Below, one piece after another: positions 25,122 through 33,688 of a stretch of 64,000 nt of DNA. Within the stretch, counting starts at the first letter, position 1, and each line of letters opens with the position of its first letter. The notes beneath the pieces were generated by a model. The model ran no database searches and was not told where the DNA came from. It worked only from the letters and a program-made list of their open reading frames with translations. Source of the DNA: Subtercola lobariae (lineage in GTDB: Bacteria; Actinomycetota; Actinomycetes; Actinomycetales; Microbacteriaceae); assembly GCF_014640255.1 (NCBI RefSeq), contig NZ_BMGP01000001.1, positions 659,850-723,849 of the forward strand, read 5' to 3'. The position numbers and the translations under genes were made by a program.

Positions 25122-26474
25122 ATGTTTACCGCCAACAACCTAGCCGAGCGGTTCTCGGAAGCAGTCCTGAGGCGAGACGCGGCACTTTTTATCGGGTCGG
25201 GGTTTTCGCGACCGTCTGGTGGGCCTTCATGGAGTGACCTATTCAGTGGCTTTGCGACTGACCTAGGAATCACACTTCGACCCGACGATGATCTGCCACA
25301 ATTGGCGCAATTTGTCGTGAACTCTAACCTCGGAAATCGAGGGCCCCTAGTATCCGCAATTCGCGATCTGACAACAGCGACGTCCGGTCCTAACGCCTTA
25401 CATCGCGCGATCGCAAGAACAGCGATCAGCACGATCTGGACGACAAATTACGACACGCTGCTCGAAGAAACCTATGGAGCTAGAGTAGGTGCCGTTCGAA
25501 TCGAAGACTCAGATCTTGCGACTTTCCGAAACTCGGATTCGCGGGTTGAGATCACAAAGATTCACGGCTGCCGAGAGCGGAGCGCGCCTGGCGGTTTGGT
25601 GATTACAACTTCAGATTACGACGAACTCGACATTCGACGCCCCGCACTGGTTCAAAAACTACGTCATGACCTGATGCATCGAACCTTCCTCTTCCTCGGC
25701 TACAGCTACTCTGACCCGGACATCCGAACTGTCATGGTTCAGGCGAGCCGTTTGGCGGGCGGCGATACGCGCGAACACTTCATGGTCTCCAAGAAGGAAA
25801 CAAGAAGTCCGGATCTTCAACGACGACAAGAACTTTGGATAGACGACTTACGTCGCGTTGGGATTAGATGCGCGCTCGTCGATGAATATGACGATCTAGA
25901 AGCACTCCTTTCAAAAGTGGTGGCAATGTCGAGAGGTCGCACGATCTTCCCGACCGGAAGCCATATCGAGCATTCGGCGTTCGGCGCTTCGTTGGGCGAT
26001 GCGATTGCACGAACTTTGCCGAAAGTCATAATTTTGGACGGTCAGTCTCAGGGCGTTTCGCGAAGCGTCATCAATGGATTCAGCGTTTCGGCCCTGAACG
26101 AGCGATTGGATCTCCTCACGAGTACGCGACTCTATCCAAACCCGTATGCGTACGACGGCAACCTTTCCGGTGATGCAACATTGCTTCCGGTGCTAATTGC
26201 TTGGAGAGATCAGCTCCTTCGCGATTGCAGAGTTCTGCTCGCATTCGATGGGGGCATGGGCACCGCTGCAGAGGTCGAAGCTGCCATTAATATGGGATGC
26301 ACAGTCGTTCCTGTGCCACTTCAAGAGGACGGCAGCGCAAGGCTTCTACTCACCGATCCGCGAGTCACGAGTGTCCTTCAATCGCTCGCCCCGGTGTATC
26401 TCGCCATCGTACAGGCCCGGAAGCCAACCGTAGATGAACTAACGGCGTGCATATCAGAAGTTCTCGAAAATTGA
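25122..26474 (+). CDS. SIR2-SLOG protein, ThsA-like
   Basis: This 450-aa protein has an N-terminal SIR2 domain (G25-S-G in FIGSGFSRP; TTNYD with N109 and D111; KIHG with H148; FLGYSYSDPDI) and a C-terminal SLOG-type Rossmann domain (VIILDGQSQG about 302-311; LLAFDGGMGTAAEVEAA with GGMGT 377-381 and E384). This is the architecture of the Thoeris effector ThsA, an NADase switched on when SLOG binds a cyclic ADP-ribose-type signal. The SIR2 catalytic Asn and His are present, so NAD+ cleavage is plausible. No TIR (ThsB) gene is seen in the window; a ThiC-like gene overlaps the 3' end instead. The ATG has AGGA seven bases upstream. Base composition is visibly less GC-rich than in the surrounding genes. 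Confidence 0.88.
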   Translation: MFTANNLAERFSEAVLRRDAALFIGSGFSRPSGGPSWSDLFSGFATDLGITLRPDDDLPQLAQFVVNSNLGNRGPLVSAIRDLTTATSGPNALHRAIARTAISTIWTTNYDTLLEETYGARVGAVRIEDSDLATFRNSDSRVEITKIHGCRERSAPGGLVITTSDYDELDIRRPALVQKLRHDLMHRTFLFLGYSYSDPDIRTVMVQASRLAGGDTREHFMVSKKETRSPDLQRRQELWIDDLRRVGIRCALVDEYDDLEALLSKVVAMSRGRTIFPTGSHIEHSAFGASLGDAIARTLPKVIILDGQSQGVSRSVINGFSVSALNERLDLLTSTRLYPNPYAYDGNLSGDATLLPVLIAWRDQLLRDCRVLLAFDGGMGTAAEVEAAINMGCTVVPVPLQEDGSARLLLTDPRVTSVLQSLAPVYLAIVQARKPTVDELTACISEVLEN

Positions 26475-27547
26475 AAGGCACTTACCTCACAACACCTTCC
26501 TCCGAGCTTGTTGCTGTGGGACCGGGCCATTCAACACGCGTAATGGCGCTGATCGGAAATAACAGTCGAGGATCTCACAGCATTCAACTCGCCAAGCTTG
26601 ACGCTTTGAGCGCAATGCGACGTGGCCCGGAGGTTGTCGCCGATCTCTCCATTACTCGGAATACACCAGAGCTTCTTCCCGAAATCATCTCGAGAGGGTT
26701 TGTAGCTTCCGCTCTCCCCATCTATGCCGTGCGGAAGCGCGACGGCCGAATAGATGACCAGGAGCTTTTGGATAGATGTCGGACACTCATCGAACTAGGT
26801 GCCAGAGTGCTCACCATTCATCCCACGGCCACGCCCCGCTTGATCGGCCTCGCGCAGAAGAGGATGGTTCCGTGGACATCGCGAGGTGGCGGCATTGTGA
26901 TCAGAGACCTCATTTCAGGAGCGGGCACAGATAACGCGTATCAGCGAATAATGCCCGCCTTGGCCTCGATGGCGAAAGCAAAGGATGTCGTTCTAAGTAT
27001 CGGAGCAAGCTTTCGATCCGCGAACATCTTCGACTCTTTCGACCAAACGCAGCAGGAGGAAATTCGAAGCCAGATCACTCTGGCGGACGGCCTCGTTGCA
27101 GAGGGGGTTATGGTAATCATTGAATCGCCCGGACACGCGGCTCCTAGGTCAATCCAGGAACTATCGAAGGTGCTCGCTGAGACTGGTCATCCAATCATGC
27201 CATTGGGACCAATTCCCACCGACACTGCAATCGGTCAAGATCACATAAGCGCCGCGATCGGTTCAGCGCTCATGGGCCTGGCCAACGCTGCTCACATGCT
27301 GGCTGCTGTTACAAGAGAAGAACACACAGGGGGAGTGCCTTCCGTTGAATCGACGGTAGAGGCCGTTGAGGCAGCTCGCGTTTCAGCCCACGTGATCGAC
27401 CTAGGTTTGTTGCTCGCAACGGAAGACGACTTGGAAGTTGCTTCAGCACGAGCAGCCGCAAAAACCTGCGTCGTCGATAGGGGAAAAGCGGGCTGCTCAC
27501 GCTGCGCCGACGCCTGCCCATTGATAGTTGACCCCAGGAATCTCTGA
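26447..27547 (+). CDS. Short ThiC-like radical-SAM family protein
   Basis: The 366-aa protein is homologous to phosphomethylpyrimidine synthase ThiC, which turns aminoimidazole ribotide into HMP-phosphate. Visible matches: VAVGPGHSTRVMALIGNNS, LTIH125, SRGG (145-148), E226-S-P-G-H230, LGPIPTDTAIGQDH266I, SAH315VIDLG. The terminal cluster is C350-x2-C353-x3-C357, one residue shorter than the C-x2-C-x4-C of ThiC. The ThiC N-terminal extension is absent. It has no thi genes nearby and overlaps the SIR2-SLOG gene by 28 nt from GTG 26447, or by 4 nt (TTGA) from the alternative TTG 26471. This suggests a joint role, perhaps in nucleotide signalling. A relocated thiamine enzyme or a BzaF-like paralogue are alternatives. 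Confidence 0.85.
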   Translation: MHIRSSRKLKGTYLTTPSSELVAVGPGHSTRVMALIGNNSRGSHSIQLAKLDALSAMRRGPEVVADLSITRNTPELLPEIISRGFVASALPIYAVRKRDGRIDDQELLDRCRTLIELGARVLTIHPTATPRLIGLAQKRMVPWTSRGGGIVIRDLISGAGTDNAYQRIMPALASMAKAKDVVLSIGASFRSANIFDSFDQTQQEEIRSQITLADGLVAEGVMVIIESPGHAAPRSIQELSKVLAETGHPIMPLGPIPTDTAIGQDHISAAIGSALMGLANAAHMLAAVTREEHTGGVPSVESTVEAVEAARVSAHVIDLGLLLATEDDLEVASARAAAKTCVVDRGKAGCSRCADACPLIVDPRNL

Positions 27548-27703
27548 CTGACGTCGGATCTATTCCGTCGGGCCGAGGTTCCAAATTTCAACGTGGCCGT
27601 TTCGACGTCTCGTGCGTATCTGAGTTTTGGATACAGAGTGCGGAGAAGGACTGCTCTGTGGCTTACAGCGTCGCGACGGGCATATTCCAAGGCTGCTGCA
27701 GGG

Positions 27704-28135
27704 ATGCGCCAGCATCTCGACTCTGATGCGAAGAAGCACCTGACGACGGTGAGGGTGATCATCGATGAGACGTTCAACAAGTCGGTGTGTCTTGATTTGG
27801 AGTCGCATCTGATCCGGATGCTCGCGGGCGATGGCGTGTATCAGGTGCTCAATCGGAATGATGGCATCACCGAGTCGGAGTACTACGAGCGGGATCGGTA
27901 CCGGGAGAGTTTCGAGCAGGTTTTTGAACAGCTGAAGAGCGATGGGGTGTTCGTCCGGAGCATCCCTGAGATTGAGAACAGTGACCTGTTCAAATTGTCG
28001 CCGTTCAAGGCTTTGACTCAGGATCAGGCTGTCGCGGTCGAGGGGATACTCGAGGGGCTGTTCGCCGATCTGGAGTCGACGGCGACGAGTATGTCGGTGA
28101 TCAGCGGGAGCCGGGCACGGGCAAGACGGTGATGT
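27704..28135 (+). pseudogene. GIY-YIG/DUF2075 gene relic (direct repeat B)
   Basis: This is the second copy of the 24456-24886 segment. It lacks the first GIY-YIG strands, has lost one base relative to copy A just before Walker A (so VIQGEPGTGKT becomes VISGSRARARR) and then meets unrelated sequence with a stop. The repeat itself spans 27704-28133. It is non-functional and marks the right edge of the SIR2-SLOG/ThiC-like cassette. Confidence 0.85.
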
Positions 28136-28160
28136 AACCGGTCTGCATGTTCACTCGGTC

Positions 28161-28187
28161 TTGAGCGATCGGTCGCGATGATAATAT
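28161..28187 (+). promoter_or_regulatory. Candidate promoter of the ABC exporter operon
   Basis: TTGAGC (28161-28166) and TAATAT (28182-28187) are separated by 15 bases, a short but usable spacing, and lie 32 bases before the ABC ATPase ATG. Confidence 0.4.
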
Positions 28188-28218
28188 GTGAGGAATAATC
28201 GCGTCTGAAAGAGGCTTC

Positions 28219-29196
28219 ATGCAATCTGAGGTTGTCATTACCGTTGAGGGTCTCGTCAAACGGTATGGCGAATTTGAGGCACTTCGCGGCATCGAATTCG
28301 AGGTGGGCCGCGGGGAGGTTTTCGGTTTTGTCGGCCCGAATGGTGCGGGCAAGACGACGACGATCGAGTGCATCGTCGGCCTTCGACGCCCGACCGAAGG
28401 AACTGTCAGGGTGCTCGGTCTCGATCCCGCTGCGAACCGACCACAGACGACTGCCCATGTGGCTGTGCAGACTCAATCAGCTAGCCTCTTCGACACTTTG
28501 AGCGTCATCGAGACGCTGAGGCTCTTCGGATCGTTTCACAAGAATCCGCTCGATCCCGACGACGTTGTTCATCAAGTCGGGCTCCAAGATGAGCGCGATC
28601 ATCGATCCAAGAATCTCTCTGGTGGCCAAGCAAGACGGTTGCTTCTGGGCGTCGCACTTGTCGGTGACCCGGAGATCGTTGTGTTGGATGAACCCTCGGC
28701 TGGGCTGGATCCCGCGGCACGGCAAAACCTCTGGATGCTCATTGCGGCCCTTCGCAAACGGGGTGTCACTGTGCTGCTGTCAACACACGACATGGAGGAG
28801 GCGACGTCGCTGTGCGACCGGGTCGCGATTCTCGTCGCCGGTCGGGTCGCGGCACTCGGTTCGCCTGCCGAACTCGTTCGTCAGCGCAGCGCCGAAAGTA
28901 CCGTCTCCTTCACTGTTCCGACCAACACGAACCTCGATTCTCTGGCCGCACTCGCTGAGCCGGGCGGCATAGTGACATCGGTCATTCGCGGGGCCGTTCG
29001 TGTGACGATTGCTACCTCCGACCCCGACAGAGTTCTGCGGCGAGTGACATTCGAACCGTCAGTCAAAGCAAGCGAATTCGACATTCGTAACGGGACACTC
29101 GAAGACATCTTTATCGAGCTGGCTCATGAAGAGCAGTCTGAACGCGGGAGAAAGCCGACAGCATCTACGTCGAAGTGGAAGAAGGCGCACTCATGA
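28219..29196 (+). CDS. ABC transporter ATP-binding protein
   Basis: This 325-aa ATPase has Walker A GPNGAGKTT (39-47), signature LSGGQ (133-137), Walker B IVVLDE (153-158) and the D-loop SAGLD. The C-terminal part (about 230-305) is the accessory domain typical of drug/lantibiotic-type exporters of the CcmA/DrrA group. The start has GAAAGAGG upstream. It overlaps the permease gene by ATGA. The pair is followed by a secreted protein, a possible substrate or a self-protection target. Confidence 0.92.
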   Translation: MQSEVVITVEGLVKRYGEFEALRGIEFEVGRGEVFGFVGPNGAGKTTTIECIVGLRRPTEGTVRVLGLDPAANRPQTTAHVAVQTQSASLFDTLSVIETLRLFGSFHKNPLDPDDVVHQVGLQDERDHRSKNLSGGQARRLLLGVALVGDPEIVVLDEPSAGLDPAARQNLWMLIAALRKRGVTVLLSTHDMEEATSLCDRVAILVAGRVAALGSPAELVRQRSAESTVSFTVPTNTNLDSLAALAEPGGIVTSVIRGAVRVTIATSDPDRVLRRVTFEPSVKASEFDIRNGTLEDIFIELAHEEQSERGRKPTASTSKWKKAHS

Positions 29197-30236
29197 ACCC
29201 CAAATCGATTGAAGGCCGCCGCTCGATCTCGCCCCTTCAGCAGCTCACGCTCACAAGCTCGCGTGAACTCTTCAGAAACGCCAAGACCATCATCGCGATG
29301 CTCTTCATGTTCTTCTTCTTTCTGCTCATCATTGGCGGTATCAACGTCGCAATCAATGACAGTCGCGTCGCACCGAACGTCAGCGTGACCGGCGCAACGC
29401 AACAAGCCCAAGATCTCGTCGCCAAGCTGAATGCTCAGGGCGTCGTGGCGGTCTCTGGTGCCCCAGAAGGTTCGACGACCGCGCAAGTCACGCTGTCCGG
29501 CGATTCTGCAGACGTCATCTTGTCCACTCCGCACCCACCCGCATGGATACCCCTCGTGAACACGGTGCACTCGGTTACCGGCATCCCTACCTCGAAAATC
29601 ACCGTTGCCGACGCTGATGGGTCACCCGAGGTGGACCTGCTCCGTGTGAATCTGTCGACAGTGCTGATTGCCGGCCTCATGGCCATTGCTTTCATGGGTA
29701 CCTCAGTGCCCGTTGTCGCGCTGCGTCAGCGTGGAACTCTGCGCCTTCTCGGTACCACGCCAGTCAGTCGCCTGACCTTCATCGTCTCGCAGACCCCCGT
29801 ACGATTCGCGCTGGGCGTCGGAGAGGGCGTCATCATTCTCGGTATCGCGATCAGTCAGGGGTACATCGAGTCTGTGAACGCGCTCCAGTTAGCGGTGACG
29901 TTCGTTCTCGGGCTCGCCATGCTTTTCGCGTTCGCCTACCTCTTAGGCTCTCGCGCCAAGAACACAGATTTGATCACTCAGATCACAGGCATCTTGCCCG
30001 TCATCATGCTCCTGACTTCAGGAACCGTTCTTCCGCCCGGCATTTATCCACCATTCGTTTCAACGGCGATCAATTTCATCCCGAGCACCTGGTTCATGCA
30101 GGCAATGAGCAGCCAACTCGCGGGTACTGAGCCGTTCGTTAGCATCGATCTTCTGTGGGCGCTGATGGCCGTAGTCGGTGTCTTCGTCGCGTTGCTCGCC
30201 GCGAGAGTCTTCAAATGGGATCAAGGAGACCTGTGA
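29193..30236 (+). CDS. ABC-2 type permease
   Basis: This 347-aa membrane protein has one N-terminal helix (TIIAMLFMFFFFLLIIGGI), an extracytoplasmic domain of about 120 residues (SRVAPNVSVTGATQQA...), then five or so helices from VLIAGLMAIAFMGTSVPVV to the end (ALMAVVGVFVALLAARVFKW). This is the ABC-2 membrane domain layout with a large first loop. ATG 29193 overlaps the ATPase stop and follows GAAGAAGG. It forms the exporter with the preceding ATPase; substrate unknown. Confidence 0.88.
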   Translation: MNPKSIEGRRSISPLQQLTLTSSRELFRNAKTIIAMLFMFFFFLLIIGGINVAINDSRVAPNVSVTGATQQAQDLVAKLNAQGVVAVSGAPEGSTTAQVTLSGDSADVILSTPHPPAWIPLVNTVHSVTGIPTSKITVADADGSPEVDLLRVNLSTVLIAGLMAIAFMGTSVPVVALRQRGTLRLLGTTPVSRLTFIVSQTPVRFALGVGEGVIILGIAISQGYIESVNALQLAVTFVLGLAMLFAFAYLLGSRAKNTDLITQITGILPVIMLLTSGTVLPPGIYPPFVSTAINFIPSTWFMQAMSSQLAGTEPFVSIDLLWALMAVVGVFVALLAARVFKWDQGDL

Positions 30237-30279
30237 TCGGTTCTGTACCTATTCTGGGGGTCGCAGTCACTGAAAAGCC

Positions 30280-30308
30280 TTGACCGGTCTAGTTTAATGA
30301 GCTTTACT
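30280..30308 (+). promoter_or_regulatory. Candidate promoter of the secreted-protein gene
   Basis: TTGACC (30280-30285) and TTTACT (30303-30308) are spaced by 17 bases, 50 bases before ATG 30359. A second AT-rich box TATAGC follows at 30311. Confidence 0.5.
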
Positions 30309-30358
30309 CGTATAGCTGCAGGACGACGATGTTCTGTTGCAGATCTGAGGAGTAATGC

Positions 30359-30952
30359 ATGAAAAGAGAAATCTGTGGCTCGATAATTGCGATCGGAGCG
30401 CTATTCGTTTGCCTCGCCCAACCGGTTGGAGCCCAGGCATCAGAGGGTGATCAAGGTGGGGGAGTCTCCAAGGTGGGTAGCGCGACGATGACGGTCGGGG
30501 GCTTCGATGCCGATGTGGCAGCGAAGAACGGCTTCCAGATCACAGTCGATGCTGCGGGCAATCAAGAGTCCGTTCCAATGAGCGACTCGGCCAAGGCGCT
30601 GGTGGCAGCCGCCGCGCAAGCTGGTCACGTTGACCTCGGCACAATCGGGGGCCCGTGCGGCTCATCGTGGCTCGAGATGGCACGGGCCGGCGGATCCAGC
30701 GTCTACTTCAATACCGGATACAGCGTGTATCTTCCGTCGCTCTGGCACAACTGGGCAGTCGATATCTTCAGCAGCCACGGCGGCTACTCGTTCGGTCTCG
30801 ATGGTGGCCCCTCGGCACCGACGTGGGATGACGGGTGGACTACGAACGTCGGCAATAGTGCAGGCACGCACGGCAACGTACGGCCAGGTTCATTGGCCGT
30901 GCTCACTAACGGCGACGTCTGTTACTCGGGCTCTCCGACATCGGGAACCTGA
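30359..30952 (+). CDS. Secreted hypothetical protein
   Basis: This 197-aa protein has a Sec signal peptide (MKREICGSIIAIGALFVCLA, cleavage probably after VGAQA near 30). The mature chain has a polar N-terminal part and a compact, Trp/Gly/Ser-rich C-terminal domain (about 95-197) with two cysteines, GPCGSS and DVCYSG, that could form a disulphide. The ribosome site GAGGAG is strong. It follows the ABC exporter by 122 nt with its own promoter. A bacteriocin-like role or a surface protein are both possible; I do not recognise the family. Confidence 0.75.
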   Translation: MKREICGSIIAIGALFVCLAQPVGAQASEGDQGGGVSKVGSATMTVGGFDADVAAKNGFQITVDAAGNQESVPMSDSAKALVAAAAQAGHVDLGTIGGPCGSSWLEMARAGGSSVYFNTGYSVYLPSLWHNWAVDIFSSHGGYSFGLDGGPSAPTWDDGWTTNVGNSAGTHGNVRPGSLAVLTNGDVCYSGSPTSGT

Positions 30953-30966
30953 GAGAAGATCTCGCC

Positions 30967-31515
30967 GTGTTCTTTTCAGATCGCTCAGGAGACAGGGCTG
31001 CCGGCGGTGAGCTGAACACGGTGCAGGATGAGCGACGGGCCGCTCTCAAGCTTGGGCGGCCCGTCGCCCACCTCGTTCAAAGCGATACCGTGAGATTCCG
31101 CGGCTACTACTGGCGGGGGAGTGCTCCGGCTGGTTTTCCCATGAGACAACACATGGTTGACGTTGTGTATGACGTTGACGTGGGAGGAGACGTCGTCGAG
31201 ATCAGTTTGCGTAGTTGGTTTGGCTCACGCGGTGCTCGTGCTCTCGACGATTCGTGGGCATTCGATTCGCTCGTTGCGGCTCACGCTTTTGACCTGTTGC
31301 GTGCGGACAACGGTATTTCGCGGTCTGCCGCTCATCAGTTGGTCGGCGAAGCTCTTGTTCTCGGGGGCAGCCAGCCCGAGTTGACAGAAATTGTTGCGGG
31401 CGACGTTCGTTGTGAGATTCGATTTGACCAGGGGGCAGTCATTACGATCGCCTCGCGCCCATCAGAGCATCCGTTCCACGACGTTCAAGTCGCCGTCTTC
31501 GTCACGATACCGTGA
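30967..31515 (+). CDS. Hypothetical protein
   Basis: This frame encodes up to 182 aa from GTG 30967; an internal GTG near 31018 is an alternative. The body (PVAHLVQSDTVRFRGYYWRG...) has alternating strands and helices, no signal peptide and no motif I recognise. Codon choice fits a real gene. It starts 14 nt after the secreted-protein stop, so it may be co-transcribed and could act with it, for example as an immunity factor, but this is speculation. Confidence 0.6.
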   Translation: MFFSDRSGDRAAGGELNTVQDERRAALKLGRPVAHLVQSDTVRFRGYYWRGSAPAGFPMRQHMVDVVYDVDVGGDVVEISLRSWFGSRGARALDDSWAFDSLVAAHAFDLLRADNGISRSAAHQLVGEALVLGGSQPELTEIVAGDVRCEIRFDQGAVITIASRPSEHPFHDVQVAVFVTIP

Positions 31516-31624
31516 GCTCGGCGCTGCTAGATTGACGGGATGGTTGAAGGGTCGCTTCAGGGCGAGGTTTCTCGATGTAGAGTTGAGGAGAAGACAGGAT
31601 TCGATTCCTGTTGCAGATTGCCTA

Positions 31625-31661
31625 GGGTCCGCCAGCTGCCGCTGGTGGGCCCTTTGTCTTT
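31625..31661 (+). terminator. Rho-independent terminator
   Basis: GGGTCCGCCAGC (31625-31636) pairs with GCTGGTGGGCCC (31641-31652) around a TGCC loop, with two G-T wobbles, followed by TTTGTCTTT. It would end the transcript from 30359 or 30967. A T-arm-like sequence just upstream (ACAGG-ATTCGATT-CCTGT) is not a full tRNA. Confidence 0.75.
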
Positions 31662-31821
31662 GGTCGCAGCAAGTTTATCGGTAACCTGAGAAATAGTCAG
31701 CCAAGACCGATGTTGTTTGGCTCTGACGCGATAGGTGGGGGCAGGCAGCTGCCTACGGCTACCAGCTGACGCGAGGGATACGAGGAACGTACGTGTTCGT
31801 GCAAGATGCTGGCGCAAGGAG

Positions 31822-32223
31822 TTGCTGACTCCCGCGCGTACGGCGGAGCTCATTCGGGGTGAACTCGCGGCGGGCAACCCTGATGTTGCCATTCGCGTTG
31901 CGACCGAGATGGCCAGGCGGCTGCAGCTTGCTGATGACGCTGACCTCTCGGCATTTCAATCGGCACCCTCATCAACAGGCAGGCCGGAGTGGGACACGTT
32001 TCTCGCGACGGTTGTCCTGTGGGAGTCACACGAGCGCGGCTTGAAAGCGCCTTCGTGGACGGACTATGCGCCGCTTGCATCGGAGTGGTTCGTAGGATAG
32101 GAACGCTCTACCGAGCAGGGCTGGCGCGAGTTGGTTCGCTCCGAGACGCCGGAGGAATTTCTTGAGCGGGGAATTCTGATTCGTGAGAAGAGCCTCGGCA
32201 TCGGCCAGGTTGCCTCGTCATAA
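31822..32223 (+). pseudogene. Hypothetical gene interrupted by an in-frame TAG
   Basis: After AAGGAG a helical protein starts (LLTPARTAELIRGEL, MARRLQLADDADL, ATVVLWESHERG, ...SEWFVG) and stops at TAG 32098-32100. The same frame then reads on for 40 codons with a credible ending, GWRELVRSETPEEFLERGIL and IREKSLGIGQVASS, to TAA 32221. One base change of a sense codon to TAG explains it. The start (TTG 31822 or CTG 31825) is uncertain, and the first part may also have lost its original 5' end. Family not recognised. Confidence 0.55.
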
Positions 32224-32330
32224 CTCCGTTTTTTCCGGTGTTCTGATTCCGTGTCGTCGACGCGGGAATCACCCCAATGAAACCGAGCCGACAGAGGTGC
32301 GCGACCCAGGCGCCCCGCTACCTTAGATCT

Positions 32331-33581
32331 ATGGGCTCCACCGACGATTACCGCTTCCGAACCTTCCCCGCCGCGGCGGCCGACTCGGCGACGAATACCT
32401 GGATCCAGGCCGAGCGCCGCGGCTTTCACGACACCCGAGCGACCGACGAGCAGCTCGCACGCACGGCCGACCATCTCGTCACCGACCGACGCCAGCTCAC
32501 CGGCGCTTACCGCGGCGACAAGCTGGTGGCCACCTTCGCCTCGTTCGAGAGCACCCTGAACGTCGGGCCGAACGCGCTTCTGCCGGTCAGCCTCGTCTCT
32601 AACGTCACCGTGCGGCCTACCCACCGCCGCAACGGCATTCTGCGCCGCATGATGACCGACCATTTGCGTGAGGCTGCCGCCGCGGGCATGGCGATTGTTG
32701 CCCTGACGGTGTCGGAGGCCACGATTTACCGGCGGTTCGGCTTCGGCGTTGCGACCTGGGTCAGCCACGTCGCCCTCACCACTGACACGCGGTTCCGGAT
32801 GCTCGGCGAACCTCGCGGGCGGTGCGAGTTGATCGAGGCCGCCGACCTCGCCACCCTGGGCCCGCAGGTGTTCGCGGCCTTCCACGCGGCGCATCCCGGA
32901 TCGGTCGATCGGCACGCAGCGACCTGGAACCGTGTCACGGGCACGGCCACCGAGAAAGACGATGCGAACCCGGGCGTCTATGCGGCTGCGCACTACGACG
33001 AGGCCGGGCAGGTCGATGGGTACGTGTCGTACCTGTTCAAGGGGTGGGATACCGCGCCGCAGACACTCGAGGTGATCGATCTGGTGGCAGCAGACGACAA
33101 CGCGTATCTGGGCTTGTGGGAGTTTCTCGCATCCGTCGACCTGGTCGAACGCGTCGAGTGGGAGGCCGCACCTGCCGACGATCCGCTGCGCTGGGCGGTT
33201 GCCGACTGGCGCTCGCTCGCGCTGACGGGGCTCGAAGATTGGCTGTGGATTCGCGTACTCGACGTCGTGGCGGCATTCGAGGCGCGGGCCTATGTCGGTT
33301 CAGGGTCGATGGTTCTGCAGGTCACGGATGCTCTGGGTTACGCCACCGGCACGTACCGGCTCGCCGTGGCGGATGGTCGGGCGACGGTGACTCGCGACGA
33401 TTCGGCAGCACCCGACGTCTCTGTTGAGGCGCCGACGCTCGGCTCGCTCTACCTTGGCGGTGTCGACGCGGTGACGCTTGCCGCGGCAGGGCAGCTCGTG
33501 GAACACACTCCGAACGCGGCCTTTCGCGTTCGCGCTCTGCTTGCGCCGGTCGCGTCGGTCTACGGGTCCACTCACTTCTGA
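32331..33581 (+). CDS. Eis-family GNAT N-acetyltransferase
   Basis: This 416-aa protein has the Eis layout: an N-terminal GNAT domain with the acetyl-CoA loop VTVRPTHRRNGILRR (about 90-104), a second GNAT-like domain, and a C-terminal SCP2-like domain. It ends in ...STHF; in Eis proteins the C-terminal Phe carboxylate acts as a catalytic base, and that is preserved here. Mycobacterial Eis acetylates amines of aminoglycosides and of proteins. Here the native substrate is unknown. ATG 32331 matches the usual family start. Confidence 0.9.
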   Translation: MGSTDDYRFRTFPAAAADSATNTWIQAERRGFHDTRATDEQLARTADHLVTDRRQLTGAYRGDKLVATFASFESTLNVGPNALLPVSLVSNVTVRPTHRRNGILRRMMTDHLREAAAAGMAIVALTVSEATIYRRFGFGVATWVSHVALTTDTRFRMLGEPRGRCELIEAADLATLGPQVFAAFHAAHPGSVDRHAATWNRVTGTATEKDDANPGVYAAAHYDEAGQVDGYVSYLFKGWDTAPQTLEVIDLVAADDNAYLGLWEFLASVDLVERVEWEAAPADDPLRWAVADWRSLALTGLEDWLWIRVLDVVAAFEARAYVGSGSMVLQVTDALGYATGTYRLAVADGRATVTRDDSAAPDVSVEAPTLGSLYLGGVDAVTLAAAGQLVEHTPNAAFRVRALLAPVASVYGSTHF

Positions 33582-33688
33582 CGGAGCTAGGCCGGCGAGT
33601 CGCGCGACTCGCTCGACTCGGGTCGCGCTTGTCGCAAGCCCCCCGATGTAATTGGACAACCGGGCCGGCCCGAGCGCAGTCTGAAGCT

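Noticed and set aside
31570..31625. tRNA gene or tRNA-derived attachment site
   Set aside because: A T-arm-like hairpin (ACAGG-ATTCGATT-CCTGT) exists, but its loop has eight bases and no acceptor, D or anticodon arms pair upstream.
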